Part shown: positions 27,201 through 40,027 of the stretch, piece by piece
Layout: each line of letters opens with the position of its first letter
Position numbering within the stretch: position 1 is the stretch's first letter
From: Plectrocnemia conspersa
Lineage: Eukaryota > Arthropoda > Insecta > Trichoptera > Polycentropodidae
Reading direction: 5' to 3'
NCBI GenBank assembly: GCA_009617715.1
Contig: VTFK01000228.1
Location: 434,001 to 498,000, forward strand
DNA: 64,000 nt
Notes under the pieces: generated by a model
Told to the model about the DNA's origin: nothing
Databases searched by the model: none
What the model saw: only the letters and a program-made list of their open reading frames with translations
Program-made: the position numbers and the translations under genes

Positions 27201-30200
27201 GAAAACTGAAAAAATACTGAAAAAATCGACCATGTACAGATTCTTCACAAATCATACTTCTAATTTTGCCATTTAGTAGAATGAAAAGTACAGTGAAGCG
27301 GTTTTATGTATAATACAATACATGCATATGTATGATATATTAAATAATTATTTTAGGTATGGTAACACTTAAAAAGAATTAATACTAAAATTTGCATTAA
27401 AATCAGTTAATATTAATTATTAATATTACACATAAAAATTTATAATTATTAGTCGTTGATTCCGAGACTTTCAGTTTGGTGGTTAATACTTGTAGGTATT
27501 CATTACATCTGATTGACTTATCCAGTATCTACATATTTACCCCATTGTAACGCATTAGGCTTACGCCTATCTGGCTATACCGGAAGATAAAAAAAAAAAA
27601 AAAAAATATATAAAATTATGTAATGAAGTTCTGCTGAATAAAGCTGTAGTACAAATATTTAAAATAAAAGATCTAAGAATACGGTTTATTTTCATTTTTT
27701 TTATTGCAGGTGTATAATGCACAGAACAACTTTTTAATGAAGAACGCCACATTTGACTCGCCACAGTTCGACTTTACGAACTTAGCGAGTGGAGCATACT
27801 ACAACGTAGATGTATACGCATACAATAAAAAGGGAATGAGCGACGTCTTTACAATCAGGACCAACACATTAAAAGAACCCGAGAAGCAAACAGGTATCTC
27901 ACTGAAAAGTACAAACTATATGGTTCTCCATATAATCCGATGTGCGATATTAATTGTGCAACATTTATAATTTCAAGTCACGTTTATAGGTGGAGTCGTT
28001 ATGTCGTTTCAACTTACGCCATTATTAGGCTCTCTTTTGGGCGTGACTATGTTATTCATTTTATTGGCCATTTCGCTAGTGGTGCTGGCGCGGTGCAGGA
28101 GCCATCAAAGGATCCCTCAGAATGGTAATTGTTTTACTTGTTTATTTATAGTTTTGCTTTAACTTTATTTATTAATGATTTAATAACATATAAATAACTT
28201 TATTCAGGTCAAAACACTACAAAACCTTATGGCGAACATCAAGACGGTTCTAGTATGCCGTTAAATGCAACAGACACTGAAAGCGTGGATAGTTTAGGTA
28301 TACAATCATAAATTGCACCGATGATATAAAATTAAAAGCAGCTATTTCTAATGTTTACAAATAATTGAGCCAAATTTCATAAATGTATGATTAAAAATAT
28401 CATTATTCTTTAGTGGGGGAAACGATAACTTGATTGCTATTTTATTTTTGTTGTCAATGCCTCATTATTGAACAGGGACGTCATTTGGGAGGGGCAGCTG
28501 GAGGAAATATATCCCCTTTGAATTTGACCATTGACTGGCCTATTTTTGCACATCCCTGTTTCTGTGGAACGAAATTTCAATGATAAAACTCCAACTTTGC
28601 TGACAACCCTTTTCTAGCTTTTTCATTATTTTGCTTGCTGCCCAGAGTTTCTTCAACACCGAAGATCCTGTTACGTCTTTATTATCATCTCCTCTACACA
28701 TAAGCAAAGAATCAAATAATTCACTGCAAACATATGGTTAAAAGTCTATCTCTTATTTTTATTTCCTTCCCCACAAAATTTCTCAAAATCAATGGTTAGT
28801 TTATGCAGTAGTAATCCATCTGGTTTAAAGGAATTTAACCCTTTCCGCTCGTATGGTGCGTGAGACGCACCATCGCTTGACTCTATATTACTCGTAGGGT
28901 GCGTCAGACGCACCATTTCAATTAATGAAATATAACGTCGATTTTTGGGTATTTCCTGTACATGTTTTGAATGGCGTTTTTGCAGTGTTGTAGACAAGAG
29001 TTTCAAGAAGCATATCTTATCAAAAAAATATTATTTTTACTTGAATCAAGCCGGGGAGAGTTCATTTATCGCGATAAGTCGGGGTTTTTTTGTTGACTAA
29101 ATTTAAATGCAGATGTGCCGTAGATTTCTCCGAAGGCAATGGTTGGTGATCGTCCTTAGGTAAACACGCGTCGGTGACGTTTTTATTGCCTATTGGGTTT
29201 TCGACAGTCTCGGGTGTACATAATTTGTGTCTAAGTAAGACTATAGTGATTAATAATTTTGTTTTAATTACTTATTTTTAAATTTTATTGTGAAATTATT
29301 TTTTTAAATTGTATTGTAAAAAAAACAGTGCTATCGCTGAATATAGTGATTGTAATGATAATATGTTTTGTAATGATAGTGATGGGGAGGATTTTATGTT
29401 TGATTTTTCATCTTCCAATGATGATAGTAAAGAAAGTAATATCAAAATTAGGCATGTTGCCTTGAATCGAAGATGGAATACAGGCAATTAAAATAATAGC
29501 GAAAGAAACGATACCTCATACAAATCGCACCACATCAGAAAATTGGAGAATAATAACTAGTAATGACAATGTACCTTAAAAATAGCAATATTTCCACCAA
29601 ATGATAAATGTCCTGGGTCCCAAGTTCCCGCAAACTGTATACAACCTATTGATTATTTTCAATCGTTTTACACTGATGAGTTGGTATACTAATAAAACTT
29701 GGGGATTTACGAAAAATTAAAAAATAATATTTTTCCATATTTGTTTCCTTAATTTATAATAGATCAACATTCCACATATTATTAAACGTAGTGCCCTTTT
29801 TTGTGCATCACTTTTTTATTTTTATATAAAAATATGCTATTTAAGCATTATTAGCTCGAATATATAAAATCACAAACAAATATGTACCATAAAGCTACTG
29901 AAAAGCTAACGTTTTGTCTATTTTTAATTAAGAAATATATAAAATAATATGATGTTAACTGCAACGTTTCATTTTATCTTCGATGGGACATATTTTAGTT
30001 TTTAAAAATATACCTAACATCAGTTTATATAAACCTAGATATACCTTGTGCAAGCGATGTAAGCTTTCTTCATTCGCAGGTAGATACGTTTATCTAAAAC
30101 TGAGCGGCATGTCTTTGTTATTTGTGTATATTTACTTATTTATGGTTAAAACTTTTTTTGTCCCATAAATATTTTAAAATGGGTGGTCGCCCTATTGTGT

Positions 30201-33200
30201 TTATTTATTGTTATGGATTGTCAACCATTGGTACTTTAGAGAACCAAAAAAAATTTAAATGTAATTTAGAGAAATGTAAGTATTTGTTCTGATTTCTTCG
30301 TTTTTGGTATTATTTTATTTATATTAATGCTCTACATATATAATTTTAATTTTAAAAAATAATTTAACATTTTTCATTTTTCCCGAGCTGGCAACATACT
30401 TAGTACGAAAACGATTACGAGTGCAAAGGGTTAAGAACTGAACTGTTGCTTCGTCCAAATTTTTGCCAATTTAGTACAATTAACACTTAACCGATGGGCC
30501 GGGTAGTATCTACCAGCTTCCTCTTGTGATGTTAGGCGAAAGGAAGGGTAGTCACTACCTTTTATGATTTCTGACTTTTAAGGATGGGTCCAGTAGTATC
30601 TACTGGCAAAAACTTAAGCATTTCGTGCTGCCATCTATGAATGAATGTTTATACTTTAAGAAAAAAAATATTTCAATGCATAATTATTTTTATTGCCCTG
30701 GCTGACTTCCCATGTGAGGGACAATCAAAGAGATGATAATAAAACTTGATCGTAAATTAGTTTTAAAGCTGACAGCTATAAGCATAAAATTTTTAACACA
30801 TGAAAGACCGAAATATAATTTATATATGATAATTCACATAGTTCATTTTATTCCCATAATTAATTATTATCCATTTTTTTAAATAGAGATGTAATAAAGT
30901 AGAAATGATATTAATTATTATTTTATGCAACCCGCAGATTGAAAACCACTGATAAAATAATTTTAACATATGAACCAATACAATGCAGAACATTTGATAA
31001 ATTTTTGTTTTTTAATTCCGTTTAATTCAAAAGTTATCATATCTTTTTGTTATAAATCTGTGTTGCGCAAAGTTCTCGCAGATCATGCGGGAAAAAAACC
31101 CGTCGGCCAAGTGTTAATATACTTTAACTGAAGTAGCATCTCTTGAATTGATAAATTGATTTCATTGCATTTCACATTGACTAGTTTTCAAAGCCATTCT
31201 TTGGAGGTTATATAATTCGAATTAAGCTGCCTTGTATTTTATACCGCTCTAACGATAAATTGATATAATTATGTAATTAAACTTTATATCTTTCAGATAA
31301 AAGCCCCGATATTCTATTAGATGGCAAAATTGCTGATAAAACATCCAATAAAGCAGCAAAATATAAATCCACACTGTCTAATGAATCGGTTGAAAAGCCA
31401 CAAATGCCAAGAGTTTATATGCCACCGGAAAACAACAGCGATATGTTCAACGGTCAATACGTTCAGATCGATCCTCTCAGATACGGAGCGCAACAGTTAC
31501 AAATTTCAGGACAGAATGCACCATACAGACATCCTAACGGTAGACCCATTTATGTCCAGAAAGGCGATAATGTAGATGGACTTGATATGAAACGGCACGT
31601 GTACGATAAAGTGTACGAAGACATGCTTAAATATAGGACTTCTCCTGGTGTCCAAAGTCTAATGGTATGTTCATAGTTTATTATATTAATATTAAAAAAA
31701 TTGACAATGTACAATATATCATTCCTTAATTCTAAAAATCTTAAAGAAAAAAAATTCTTAGTACACTTATATTTTTATTTACAGGTTAACGATGAAGCTT
31801 CTCTCAATTGTCCCGAACTTTACATCAACTGCCATTCGCCCGTTCAAAGCATATACAGCAATCCAGCAAGCTTCTCGATGCAAAACAATCAAAGTCCTAG
31901 CGTTAGCTTAGCTCCGAATACAAGTCAAATGTCAAACATGGCCGTCAGTTGGTATCCTCCTACTCATCAGACGCATTTGATCAGTTATTCGGGTGGACAG
32001 CCTCAAATTATATCACGCACAGGTACTATTACATTTTATTGGTCCAGAAGAACTTGATTTTTTAATTTTAATTATACTTTCAGGAACTCCTCTTCCGGTC
32101 ACGTCAAGAGACAAAGACTATCTAATCATGTCGCCTAGTCAAAAAGCAACCATTATTCCCAAGAACTTTACCCAAACTACAAACGCTTACCACGGATTCA
32201 ACCCTAGGATTAATAATCATTCGTTTGACGGTAACCCATATGGTACTATGCCATCGCTGCCACACAGAACAACTCATGGTAAGAATTTACTACTGTTGTT
32301 CTATTATAGTTTTGATATTGCGACATAAAACTAAACATGAGAGAAGCGTCCTTTGATAAATTCGGCCGGACTATTATTTTAACATGGGCTCATTGTTGTA
32401 TTTATGTTATTTTTACTTGAGCGTCTATTTACGTCAAGGATGTCCAGTGTTAATAATTGATATGGGTTCTTTGGACTCTATATATTATTTTGCCAATTAA
32501 GTAAAATAAACGTGCTGCAACTGGCACGATATCGAAATTGTTTTTAATTTGCCACAAATATACTTTATTGTAGCTCATTATTTTGTAATAATTCACAGCA
32601 TAATGTTACATATAAATTTATTTTTTATTGATAACTTAATATTATTTTGCTGTAGTTATATCACCAACTTCACTGCCGAACACAACGCCTGTAAGATACG
32701 ATAGAACATCGCCTGAAGAGTCATTGAGATCTTTACACATAAGACTTGACCAACCGATCGTCGACGCCAAAACTTTGAATCGGACGAATGGTAAAAATAT
32801 AGGTACAATTAATTCATTTAAACCAATTAAATTACTTTCAGTGAAATTAAATTAAACGATAAATAGTAATGGAAATAGATGTTGAGAATCCCATGTTCTG
32901 AGATACAGACAATTGTTTTATCCTTCAGAATTTTGAGATCTAAAACAGTTTACTGCACACACGGTTTAAAAAGACGCGTTTGTTGTAACATCTATATATG
33001 TTACAACAAACACCAGTCTGTCTTTCAGAAGTAAAAAAAAGTTCTTTACTTTTTTGTAATTAGCAAAGCTTTATTTTCACTTTAATGATTGATCTTCAAT
33101 GAGACTCGATCCTGTTACAATTGGGTGAAAAATTATTTATAAAAATTTATTGTGACATTCATTACCTAAAATGCTTTTCTTTATATTACCCTGTGAAAAT

Positions 33201-33662
33201 GACAGTTTCATTTTTCTCCATTGTTCAATAAAAATACAGTTGAAGCGCAGACTTCTCGTATTTCTGAATATTAAATAAAACAGGGAAGCGTACAGGCCGT
33301 AGATGCTTTAATAGTAGGTCTTCAGATGCATCGGTGGGTATTCTTATTGAAGTCCTCAGTACTTGTAATCTCAGGTGCATGTCCTGGAGGTGATGCAGAC
33401 AACAGTCTCAACGGCTACTAGGGTTGCATGGTCTCTTGACTTTTGTTTATATATCCATGATTCGCTGCAACAGAAATTGCCCTTATTTTTTATATATGTA
33501 TATTTATATATTAGTAATTAGTATAAAATACCCATTCTTATTCAATGTTCAATATTTTCAGAATCTCCAACACCCATGTGCGAGATGGTAACCGATTTTA
33601 CATTAAAATCGACTCCAAAAGAGACCATTAGCGAAACTAAATTGACAGAAACGCGCCAGTAA
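21226..33662 (+). CDS. Sidestep-family Ig-domain transmembrane protein, 3' part (16 exons)
   Basis: Predicted exons: 21226-21377, 21462-21606, 21673-21803, 21876-22035, 22275-22369, 22450-22561, 22629-22760, 22881-22993, 27710-27893, 27990-28124, 28208-28297, 31297-31664, 31785-32022, 32084-32278, 32656-32802 and 33562-33662 (stop TAA). All introns are GT-AG and every phase agrees, giving about 832 residues. The order is three Ig domains (first with WWKGSTRL and DSGKFLSC, second with YFECNIRSNP and SGIYRCTATNQEGEG, third with ITCKLLANP and DYGTVMCTGTN), an FN3-like domain, one transmembrane helix (LLGVTMLFILLAISLVVLA) followed by basic RCRSHQR, and a tail of about 400 residues. This matches the Sidestep family, surface ligands for Beat receptors in motor-axon guidance. 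The signal peptide and first Ig domains must lie upstream and were not found. The exact paralog is not determined. The donor of the exon ending at 32802 has an alternative at 32790. Confidence 0.88.
24474..25595 (-). mobile_element. Tc1/mariner element nested inside PB1
   Basis: The two ends are inverted copies: cagtggcggccacctaaat at 24474 and its exact reverse complement ending at 25595, continuing into aagacactttt. TA flanks both sides (24472-24473 and 25596-25597), the normal target duplication of Tc1/mariner elements. Length is 1122 bases, shorter than an intact Tc1 element, and the transposase on the minus strand is only partial. It interrupts the piggyBac coding region, so it arrived after PB1. 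Confidence 0.9.
24780..25260 (-). pseudogene. Tc1-type transposase fragment
   Basis: Minus-strand translation gives the C-terminal half of a Tc1 transposase. It includes QQDNDPKHISR with the second catalytic Asp and SPDLNPIEHLW with the third catalytic acid. A C-terminal tail reading CRKYQQLIESVPNRC ends at a stop near 24769, but lies in a different frame from the main open segment (24893-25117), so at least one frameshift has occurred. An in-frame stop separates an upstream piece (GCMFWYGVGPIHLI) from the main segment. The N-terminal helix-turn-helix region and first catalytic Asp were not found. It cannot encode an active enzyme. Confidence 0.85.
25597..26270 (+). pseudogene. piggyBac transposase C-terminal pseudogene (PB1)
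   Basis: Recognisable pieces of a DDE_Tnp_1_7 domain appear in order: NFSLYAG, TNLENTTLKVMDPYLNKW followed by HHLYADNFYNS, then KVRICGTIRVNRGLP, then NNFMSGVDLADQYLA, then FRKTLKWPRKVFFYF. The DNFYNS Asp and the DLAD Asp are typical conserved acids of the family. The first two pieces are in different frames, consistent with a one-base deletion near 25622. A stop follows the third piece at about 25896 and another follows DQYLA near 26008. The N-terminal part is cut by the Tc1 insertion and is not recognisable to its left. Confidence 0.85.
28835..30434 (+). mobile_element. piggyBac-type element PB2, internally deleted
   Basis: TTAA lies at both ends (28835-28838 and 30431-30434). The terminal bases are inverted: ccctttccgctcgta on the left and the reverse of tacgagtgcaaaggg on the right. 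Just inside the left end are two palindromes, ggtgcgtgagacgcacc and ggtgcgtcagacgcacc. The length of 1.6 kb and the remaining N-terminal transposase text indicate loss of most of the coding region. It lies in the intron between sidestep exons 28208-28297 and 31297-31664. Confidence 0.8.
29309..29700 (+). pseudogene. piggyBac transposase N-terminal remnant (PB2)
   Basis: An acidic open segment (SDGEDFMFDFSSSNDDS) typical of piggyBac N-termini ends at a stop near 29491. Further on, another frame reads VPANCIQPIDYFQSFY followed by TDELVY, which resembles the start of the DDE_Tnp_1_7 domain where the target reads DYF.LFF.DELV. The catalytic part is absent. Assignment is by recognition of family pattern only. 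Confidence 0.65.
30480..31117. mobile_element. piggyBac-type MITE PB3
   Basis: TTAA at 30480-30483 and 31114-31117 flanks inverted ends: cacttaaccgatggg on the left and the reverse of cccgtcggccaagtg on the right. Near the left end are three palindromic segments (gtagtatctac, gtagtcactac, ccagtagtatctactgg). There is no coding sequence in 638 bases. It starts only 46 bases after PB2 and lies in the same sidestep intron. Confidence 0.75.
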
Positions 33663-35851
33663 AACAATAATAATAATATAAATAAATTAACAACATCAGG
33701 GTTTAAGTATTTAAGTAAATATTGCAAATATTTTTTATTTTACTAAGATGTTATCACTACTGTTTTTTCGTTTATAAACTATATAGTCAACGTAACCAAT
33801 TTATAATTGTACATTGTTTAGTTGAATACCAGTATGATTTAATTAATAAATAATATTATTTTTGAAGGGAACATTGGACGTCGTATACTTACGAATAATA
33901 TTGCCAAATAATTACATATATATTTTTTCAACGTGTAAGCTTAAATAATGAAAGTTTAATAATAATAAAAATAATGATGATGATGAAAAGTGATTAAAGT
34001 TTAATAAATGTGATTAATGTTATAATGACGTGAATACCAGTTTAACGATGAATATTGATGGAAAAAATATGGTGCCATGCACGTAGATAATAAAGACTGA
34101 TTTTTTCTATATTGAAAGTGTATAAATATATAAATAATATATAAAAATAACATAAATATATCTATATATTTTATTAAAACTATTTCATTTCGGATGCAGG
34201 AAAATTACGGATACTGTGAATCAATCGGTGTTTTTATAGTTTGCCATTGAATTCAAGTCTGGTTGTGAAGAGAATATTCGTCAAAAAGTATATACAATAG
34301 AGCCTCACTATTCCAAATTAATTTATAAATGATAATCCAGATTAGAGAAGCAAAACATGATAATACCTTACTGATTTCATATAGCTCAAGTAAATTCTGA
34401 AATGCTTCAGTCTCTCATGCTATTTTTTCTAATTGATTATTCTATATCGATTCGGATTAGTGAGGCGCTGTAATAATAATGTAAATAATATTAATGAAAG
34501 TCTTCATCTTATTTATTTGTTTGACCGTATTGTCTCTTCGTTATACAATACTTTATTAAATATTGATGATTTGCTCTAGAGGTCGAATTTGCGATTATAT
34601 TATATCTAAACAAACCGTTTATAAAATGAAAAGGCACAAAGAATAGTATATATTATTTAACTAAATACTCTAAAATATATTTTTTGTGCCAACCTTGTAT
34701 AGACACGCTTATATAATTTTATTAAATATCTCTAGATCTATCTTCGAAAATAATTAACACTAAAAAAAATGTAGATAGATCTAGAATTAATTTTTAACAT
34801 GTATAAATTTGTTTATATTGTAATAACGCTTTAATTTTTTATATTATATTTTATACATCAAATTATGCTACGTTTACTCTGATTCTTTACATTGGAACTT
34901 ATGTACATATAAAAATGTATTATGTAATATTTTATATTACAATTTTGTTGTCTTGTAGCATTTAAGTAAATTTGAAGAACGTTAATGTTATTATTATATT
35001 ATATTATATTAAAAAAATCATATAACATAATATGTACTTATAGATATATTTCAAAAAAAATGTAAACGTAGCATTTTATGTGCATTTTTTAGTTAATAAG
35101 CTAATCCATACAGTATTTCAGTTGGTGTATTAATTTTATATAAATATTGTGCCATTTTTTCCTTTTGTATTTTTAGTTACTATTTAGTTTATGTTTCATT
35201 CCTTATTTGTGTAATATTTTTAATAAAATAAAATCATTTATGAAAGTGATATGTAAAATTTATGTATATAATAAATATATAAAAAATATAGTTATTTTAC
35301 AGATTAATGTCGTTGCAGATAATAAATGTATATTACGTGTATATTAAACATTTTTTAAATGAAACTTAGTATTTCATTGAGATTTTTTATAACCAATTTT
35401 CAAGAAATAAGTACTGCCCATGTTAAAATTACATAGTCTCTACATATTTTACAGAAATCTAATACAGAATAATATTAATCTTAATCCCTCCTATAGTGTA
35501 TGCGGCAGTACCTCCTATAGTGTTCCCCCGTATAGCGTACTTTTTGCTACTGTTTGAGTTGTATTCTGTGACTATTTCTCCTAATATTTCGATCAGTTGC
35601 ATAGCGACATTTCTAGCTCTGTGTGCGTATGTTGGTTTGTTCTCAGTTGCCTTTATTGTGTTTGCGTTAGTTGGTTCTATTTGTTTTGTTCGAAGTTGTT
35701 TTTGTCTGAGTTATTTATATACTAACAACGTCTATAATTTGCTAGGTGGAATATAATATATAATATGTAAAATACCATCAAGCAACTAACATTAAAATTC
35801 AAGACCGTTAATCATGGTTTATTTTCATTTTCAATCTAAATTCCTCAGCAA
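33663..35851. other. Downstream flank of the sidestep-type gene (probable 3' UTR and beyond)
   Basis: This AT-rich stretch follows the stop codon. Several aataaa-type signals occur, for example near 33843, 34000 and 35221, so the transcript end cannot be fixed. No other coding region was recognised. The open frame at 35496-35756 is rich in hydrophobic residues but has no recognisable family and no neighbouring exon support. Confidence 0.5.
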
Positions 35852-38020
35852 AAGCCGGGCCGGGCCGGGCCTAGGTTATTTGGCGCCCTAGGCAAACACT
35901 AAATTTGCGCCCCCCCTCTCTATTAATACTCTAATAAATATAATTCAAATTAAAGTAATCTAATATTATATTTGACACAATACTCTTTTTTTGCGATTGT
36001 TGGTATTTAAGAATTTGTAGTTTTTTTTGTCGCGATTTTTTACGCGTGAAATATACTAAAGAATGGTGTGTACCAAAAAAACTAATCTCCTCGGTGAAAC
36101 TCACAATGAGAAATGGCAAATGCCAAGTGAGAGTATAAAATGATCTATCAAACACCTGACTGTCTACGACAGGGCGATGCTCTAGCGTGCAATCTTTTCA
36201 GAAGCCATGAGCGATTAATAAGATGACTTTCGCCGAAATGGAAAAATTAAATAACCGCCTGTATCATAATCATTGTTACGCGATCGCCATGACAAATCCC
36301 AGAATATCACAAGATAAAAAATACGTTTTATTAGCGTTTAGCAGTTATGCAATAATAGGCTTTATGTTTACGTAAATAGATACTATTATCCCATATCAGA
36401 TAGCTATAAACAATTGAATATTAATAATAATATAAATAAATTATTAGCTCCACTACCTCCTCACCTATTCTATACTCCTGGTAGATTATGACAAAAAACC
36501 CATACAAAACCGTTTCGTGCGTCACAAAATGCTAGTTTGTGATGAAAATTTTTAAGCATATGCTTCGACGCTACTTTTGTGATTGCAGGAATTAAGAAAA
36601 AACACTTTTTGCAATAATTAAAACAATAAATTAATTGTCTGCTTTATGGATCGACTAATGAGAGATCCGCTTAGGTGATGCCATTCGCCGCCGTCACGTC
36701 AGTGCTACCAGAGTGCCACCTAATTTTTGGCATAATGAATAAATAGGTCAAAATAAAATATTTAATTTATCATAAAATCAATTTAACCTAAAAGTCATAT
36801 TTTAAGTTGAAAGTTAAGTTAAACAGCAACGTGCTACTGCAATAGGTGAAAACAAGAGACTAAAAATATTGTAATAAAATTAATTTGTAATAACAGGATG
36901 AATAAGAGCAATTATAATGAATACATAATGAGTTTGGATCTATCACGAGCAGTGTTTTAGTGGTTTAAAATATTTTTTATGTCTATTATATTTAATTTAC
37001 ATTATTGCATAAAAAAAGTAGTGAGTTTAAAAATCATAAAACAACGTCTCTAATTAAATTATAAATAGTAGCGTTTCTCAGAAAAATCTCATAGTATTTT
37101 TTTAAAAATATTATTTTTTACTTTAACTGTATTTATACATCATTTATTCTCTTAGTCTTGTTTGTATCTCTTTTTTCAGTATCTGTCTTTATTAAAAACT
37201 TATTATGATTTGTCACCATATGTATAATTCATATTATGTTAGCAAGGAGATCAAGAGATGAGTAGTGTAAGCAAATAAATACTATTTCAGCCTAATAAAA
37301 CAAATCAAATCGCAGACACTATTTCGTCGTACAAAAATATTGCTCTATTAAACGCTGATCAGACTAATTCTGACATACGATTCAGAGAGCTGGACACTTA
37401 CCAGGGCCGACGAAAAGCTGCTTGACATATTCGAGAGAAAAGTGCTTCGCAGGATATATGGCGCTGTATACGAGAGCAACGAGTGGCGTATACGAAACAA
37501 TTGGGAGCTCTACAACCTCTTCTAAGAAGAGAATGTCTCCCCCTTCATCAGAATTGGAAGTTGGAAGGAAAATATGTTTGTAGCCGATGTATGTTCGGAT
37601 TATATGCAGTTTAAAAAATGGGATAGCAAACCTAACTTAACCGGCGAACGGTTGATGATGCTCGATTTATATAAAGTTAAAAATATGGAACAGTGTACCT
37701 AGCCAATCAATGACCATTATATATGAAGTTAGTCGTTTAATCGCCGTCGGTGTTTCCCTTTCCATATTGCTAATCTTTCAACATCCCAACTTCACGGCTT
37801 CCACTCTCTTGAATTAGCATCAAATAAAAATAATATATGCATGTTTTTATTGCTTTACAGTGAATTGCTTAGGTCAGCGCATCAGCGGGACAAATAATAT
37901 CAGATTATGTTATTTAACAATATTGTTTGATAATTTTAAGTGAATACTACGTCTTTATTTGGTATCACGGTGCCCCAAAAGTCTGGCGCCCCAGGCGATC
38001 GTCTGTACTGCCGGCCCTGA
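35852..38020. mobile_element. Decayed DNA element with gggccgg-type ends
   Basis: The left end (gccgggccgggcctaggtta then ttggcgccctaggc) and the right end (tctggcgccccaggcgat then ctgccggccctg) are roughly inverted. The right end read in reverse starts cagggccggcag, a terminus seen in hAT-like elements. Inside are a LINE fragment at 37340-37530 and a short piece of repeat R near 36670-36745, so it is a composite. The two ends may belong to separate copies. Confidence 0.4.
37340..37530 (+). pseudogene. LINE reverse-transcriptase C-terminal fragment
   Basis: Translation gives SESWTLTRADEKLLDIFERK followed by VLRRIYGAVYESNEWRIR and NNWELYNLF, then a stop. This is the familiar segment after the reverse-transcriptase domain of insect non-LTR elements (pattern ETWTLT..DE..L..FERK.LR.I.G). 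No upstream polymerase motifs remain. Confidence 0.8.
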
Positions 38021-38631
38021 GAATAAGGTAGATCTCTGTAAGTTTATTTTGCCATACTTACTCAATCTCTAGGATTTTTCAAATTTTTGATATAGCTACC
38101 ATTTTTAAACAAAATAAAGGATCATACTGGTTAATGAACTCAGTTCGATGAACACGAACCCGTGATCGTCTTGTCAGAAATAATTATAAAAAAAGGTATT
38201 TATTTTAATTTATTTTATAAAACATATAAATATGTACATATTTTTTATGGTTTGATAATTATTGAGCACAGCCAAAATTTAGAAAAACAAAAATTCTGAG
38301 CATAGATGATACGTCAAAATATATATAAAAAAAAGAATGTTTGTAGATGTTAATATGTTTTAAAAATATTTTACAATTATACTAGTAATTTACAATTGCT
38401 ATGATACACTTATATTTCCTATAATTACACAATTTTTTTACTTGAAAAATATAAAGCAGTTGGATTTAAGAGTAAAATATATTTGACAAGCAAATAATCA
38501 CCTAATTTTAGAATTTTCGCCGTGTGCAATTTTCGTTTGCGCAGTAATCTGGTAATCATTTTTTATATACAAATCAATGATTAGACCTATTACACAAACT
38601 TAAACAGTGACTGCAGTTTGTGCAAAGTATA

Positions 38632-39713
38632 ATGCACTACACTCTCTGGAAATTGTCCGAACCGAAGTTCAACTGAAGTTGGCCGAGGTCGCCGACTTCC
38701 GAGTAGCGGCCACACTGCCACAAATTGCATATGCCGTCCGGACGGCGGCCGTTAATGACGTCCGCATGGTGGCTGCTGTCACGTACAGCTGGCATATTTG
38801 CGCGCGATCAAAAAATGTGCCAAATAATGCAATTTTTAAATTGTCATTTTATTAAGTTTGTGTGGGCACTCACCAATACAATATCAGTGAAAACTTTTCG
38901 GTCGTAAATATTCAATTTACGCAAAATCTTTGTCGGCTTTTGCAAAATGCCATAAGGCATTAAAATTATACTTCAGAATACGAACACCACATCTGTGACT
39001 ATCCTAGAATTTGTCGCCATCGATTATAAATAAGAATTCGTTATGGTGTGACATTTATATAAACCGATCTAGGAAAATACATAAGGATATTCGAAACGAT
39101 TTTTTTAACAAATCAAGTAACATTAATTATTTTTTTAATATTTAATTTTATATGAAAAAATATATAATAACGATATCTGTTGGAAGAATATACTATAAAA
39201 AATATAATTAATCCCTTTTGGTGCCCTAAAATATTCAAAGATGTCGGTAAGAGTCTGTTGAAGTCCCCGATAAGCATGTGGTGTTATACTTGACCACGTA
39301 ACCACGATGCAGCGCTCGACATGCGTGTTGACCATAGGACGCCTAAGCGCATTCTGAAATTGAAGCGAGTTACTCGTTCTATCTCACTTTGCGAAACACC
39401 ATATCATTATCTCTCTCACTCTTGTCACTTAACACGCGAGAGAGCAAAAGGGGAAGTATCTCACCGCTTGCACTCGAAAGAGCAGCTCCGACTTTGGTCT
39501 CTTTGGCTCCAGTCTTTTTGCTGACAATGTTCGGAAGCGCTTGAAGCTGGTCAAGTCGATTGAATTACCCCCACTTTACCTCCCGTTCTTGGTAACCTCG
39601 AACAACTTCCGAGAGATTTTAGAGCGGGCAGAACCGAACTTGACTGAAGTAACCCACTATATTCTCCGTGCTTTGCCAACCTTGACCAGCTTCCAGAGAG
39701 TGTAGTGTAGGCA
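38632..39713 (-). mobile_element. Repeat element Y, copy 2 (inverted relative to copy 1)
   Basis: The sequence is the reverse-complement counterpart of 8755-9835 throughout, with frequent single-base and small length differences. Its right end (gcttccagagagtgtagtgt) and left end (actacactctctggaaattg) correspond to the opposite ends of copy 1. There is no transposase. Open frames of 60-82 residues inside are accidental. Confidence 0.65.
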
Positions 39714-40027
39714 TAATATTGCAGAAAGCTGTAATCACCAACGAGATGAGTTTAGGCCATACAATTCATAAAAGTTATTGTACATACACATTCATATTAA
39801 ACAGACCACATAATTTGGACATTAATTATCAATAAGGGCTATACCTTTCTCTGGCTGTACACTGAGGCAATGTTGCTTACATATCTAGTAGAGGATAAGC
39901 ATCATCACTTAAACCAGGCAATATGAGATGCTTCTAGTGCCGAAAGGTGAGATTCGTCCTTAAAGTGTCAGCTCAACGATTCGTTATCAGGTCAAACGTT
40001 TCAATCACATCCTTCTCATTTAAAGTC

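Noticed and set aside
35496..35756. 86-residue hydrophobic open frame downstream of the sidestep gene
   Set aside because: Could encode membrane segments, but there is no family pattern or neighbouring exon, and T-rich DNA gives such frames by chance.
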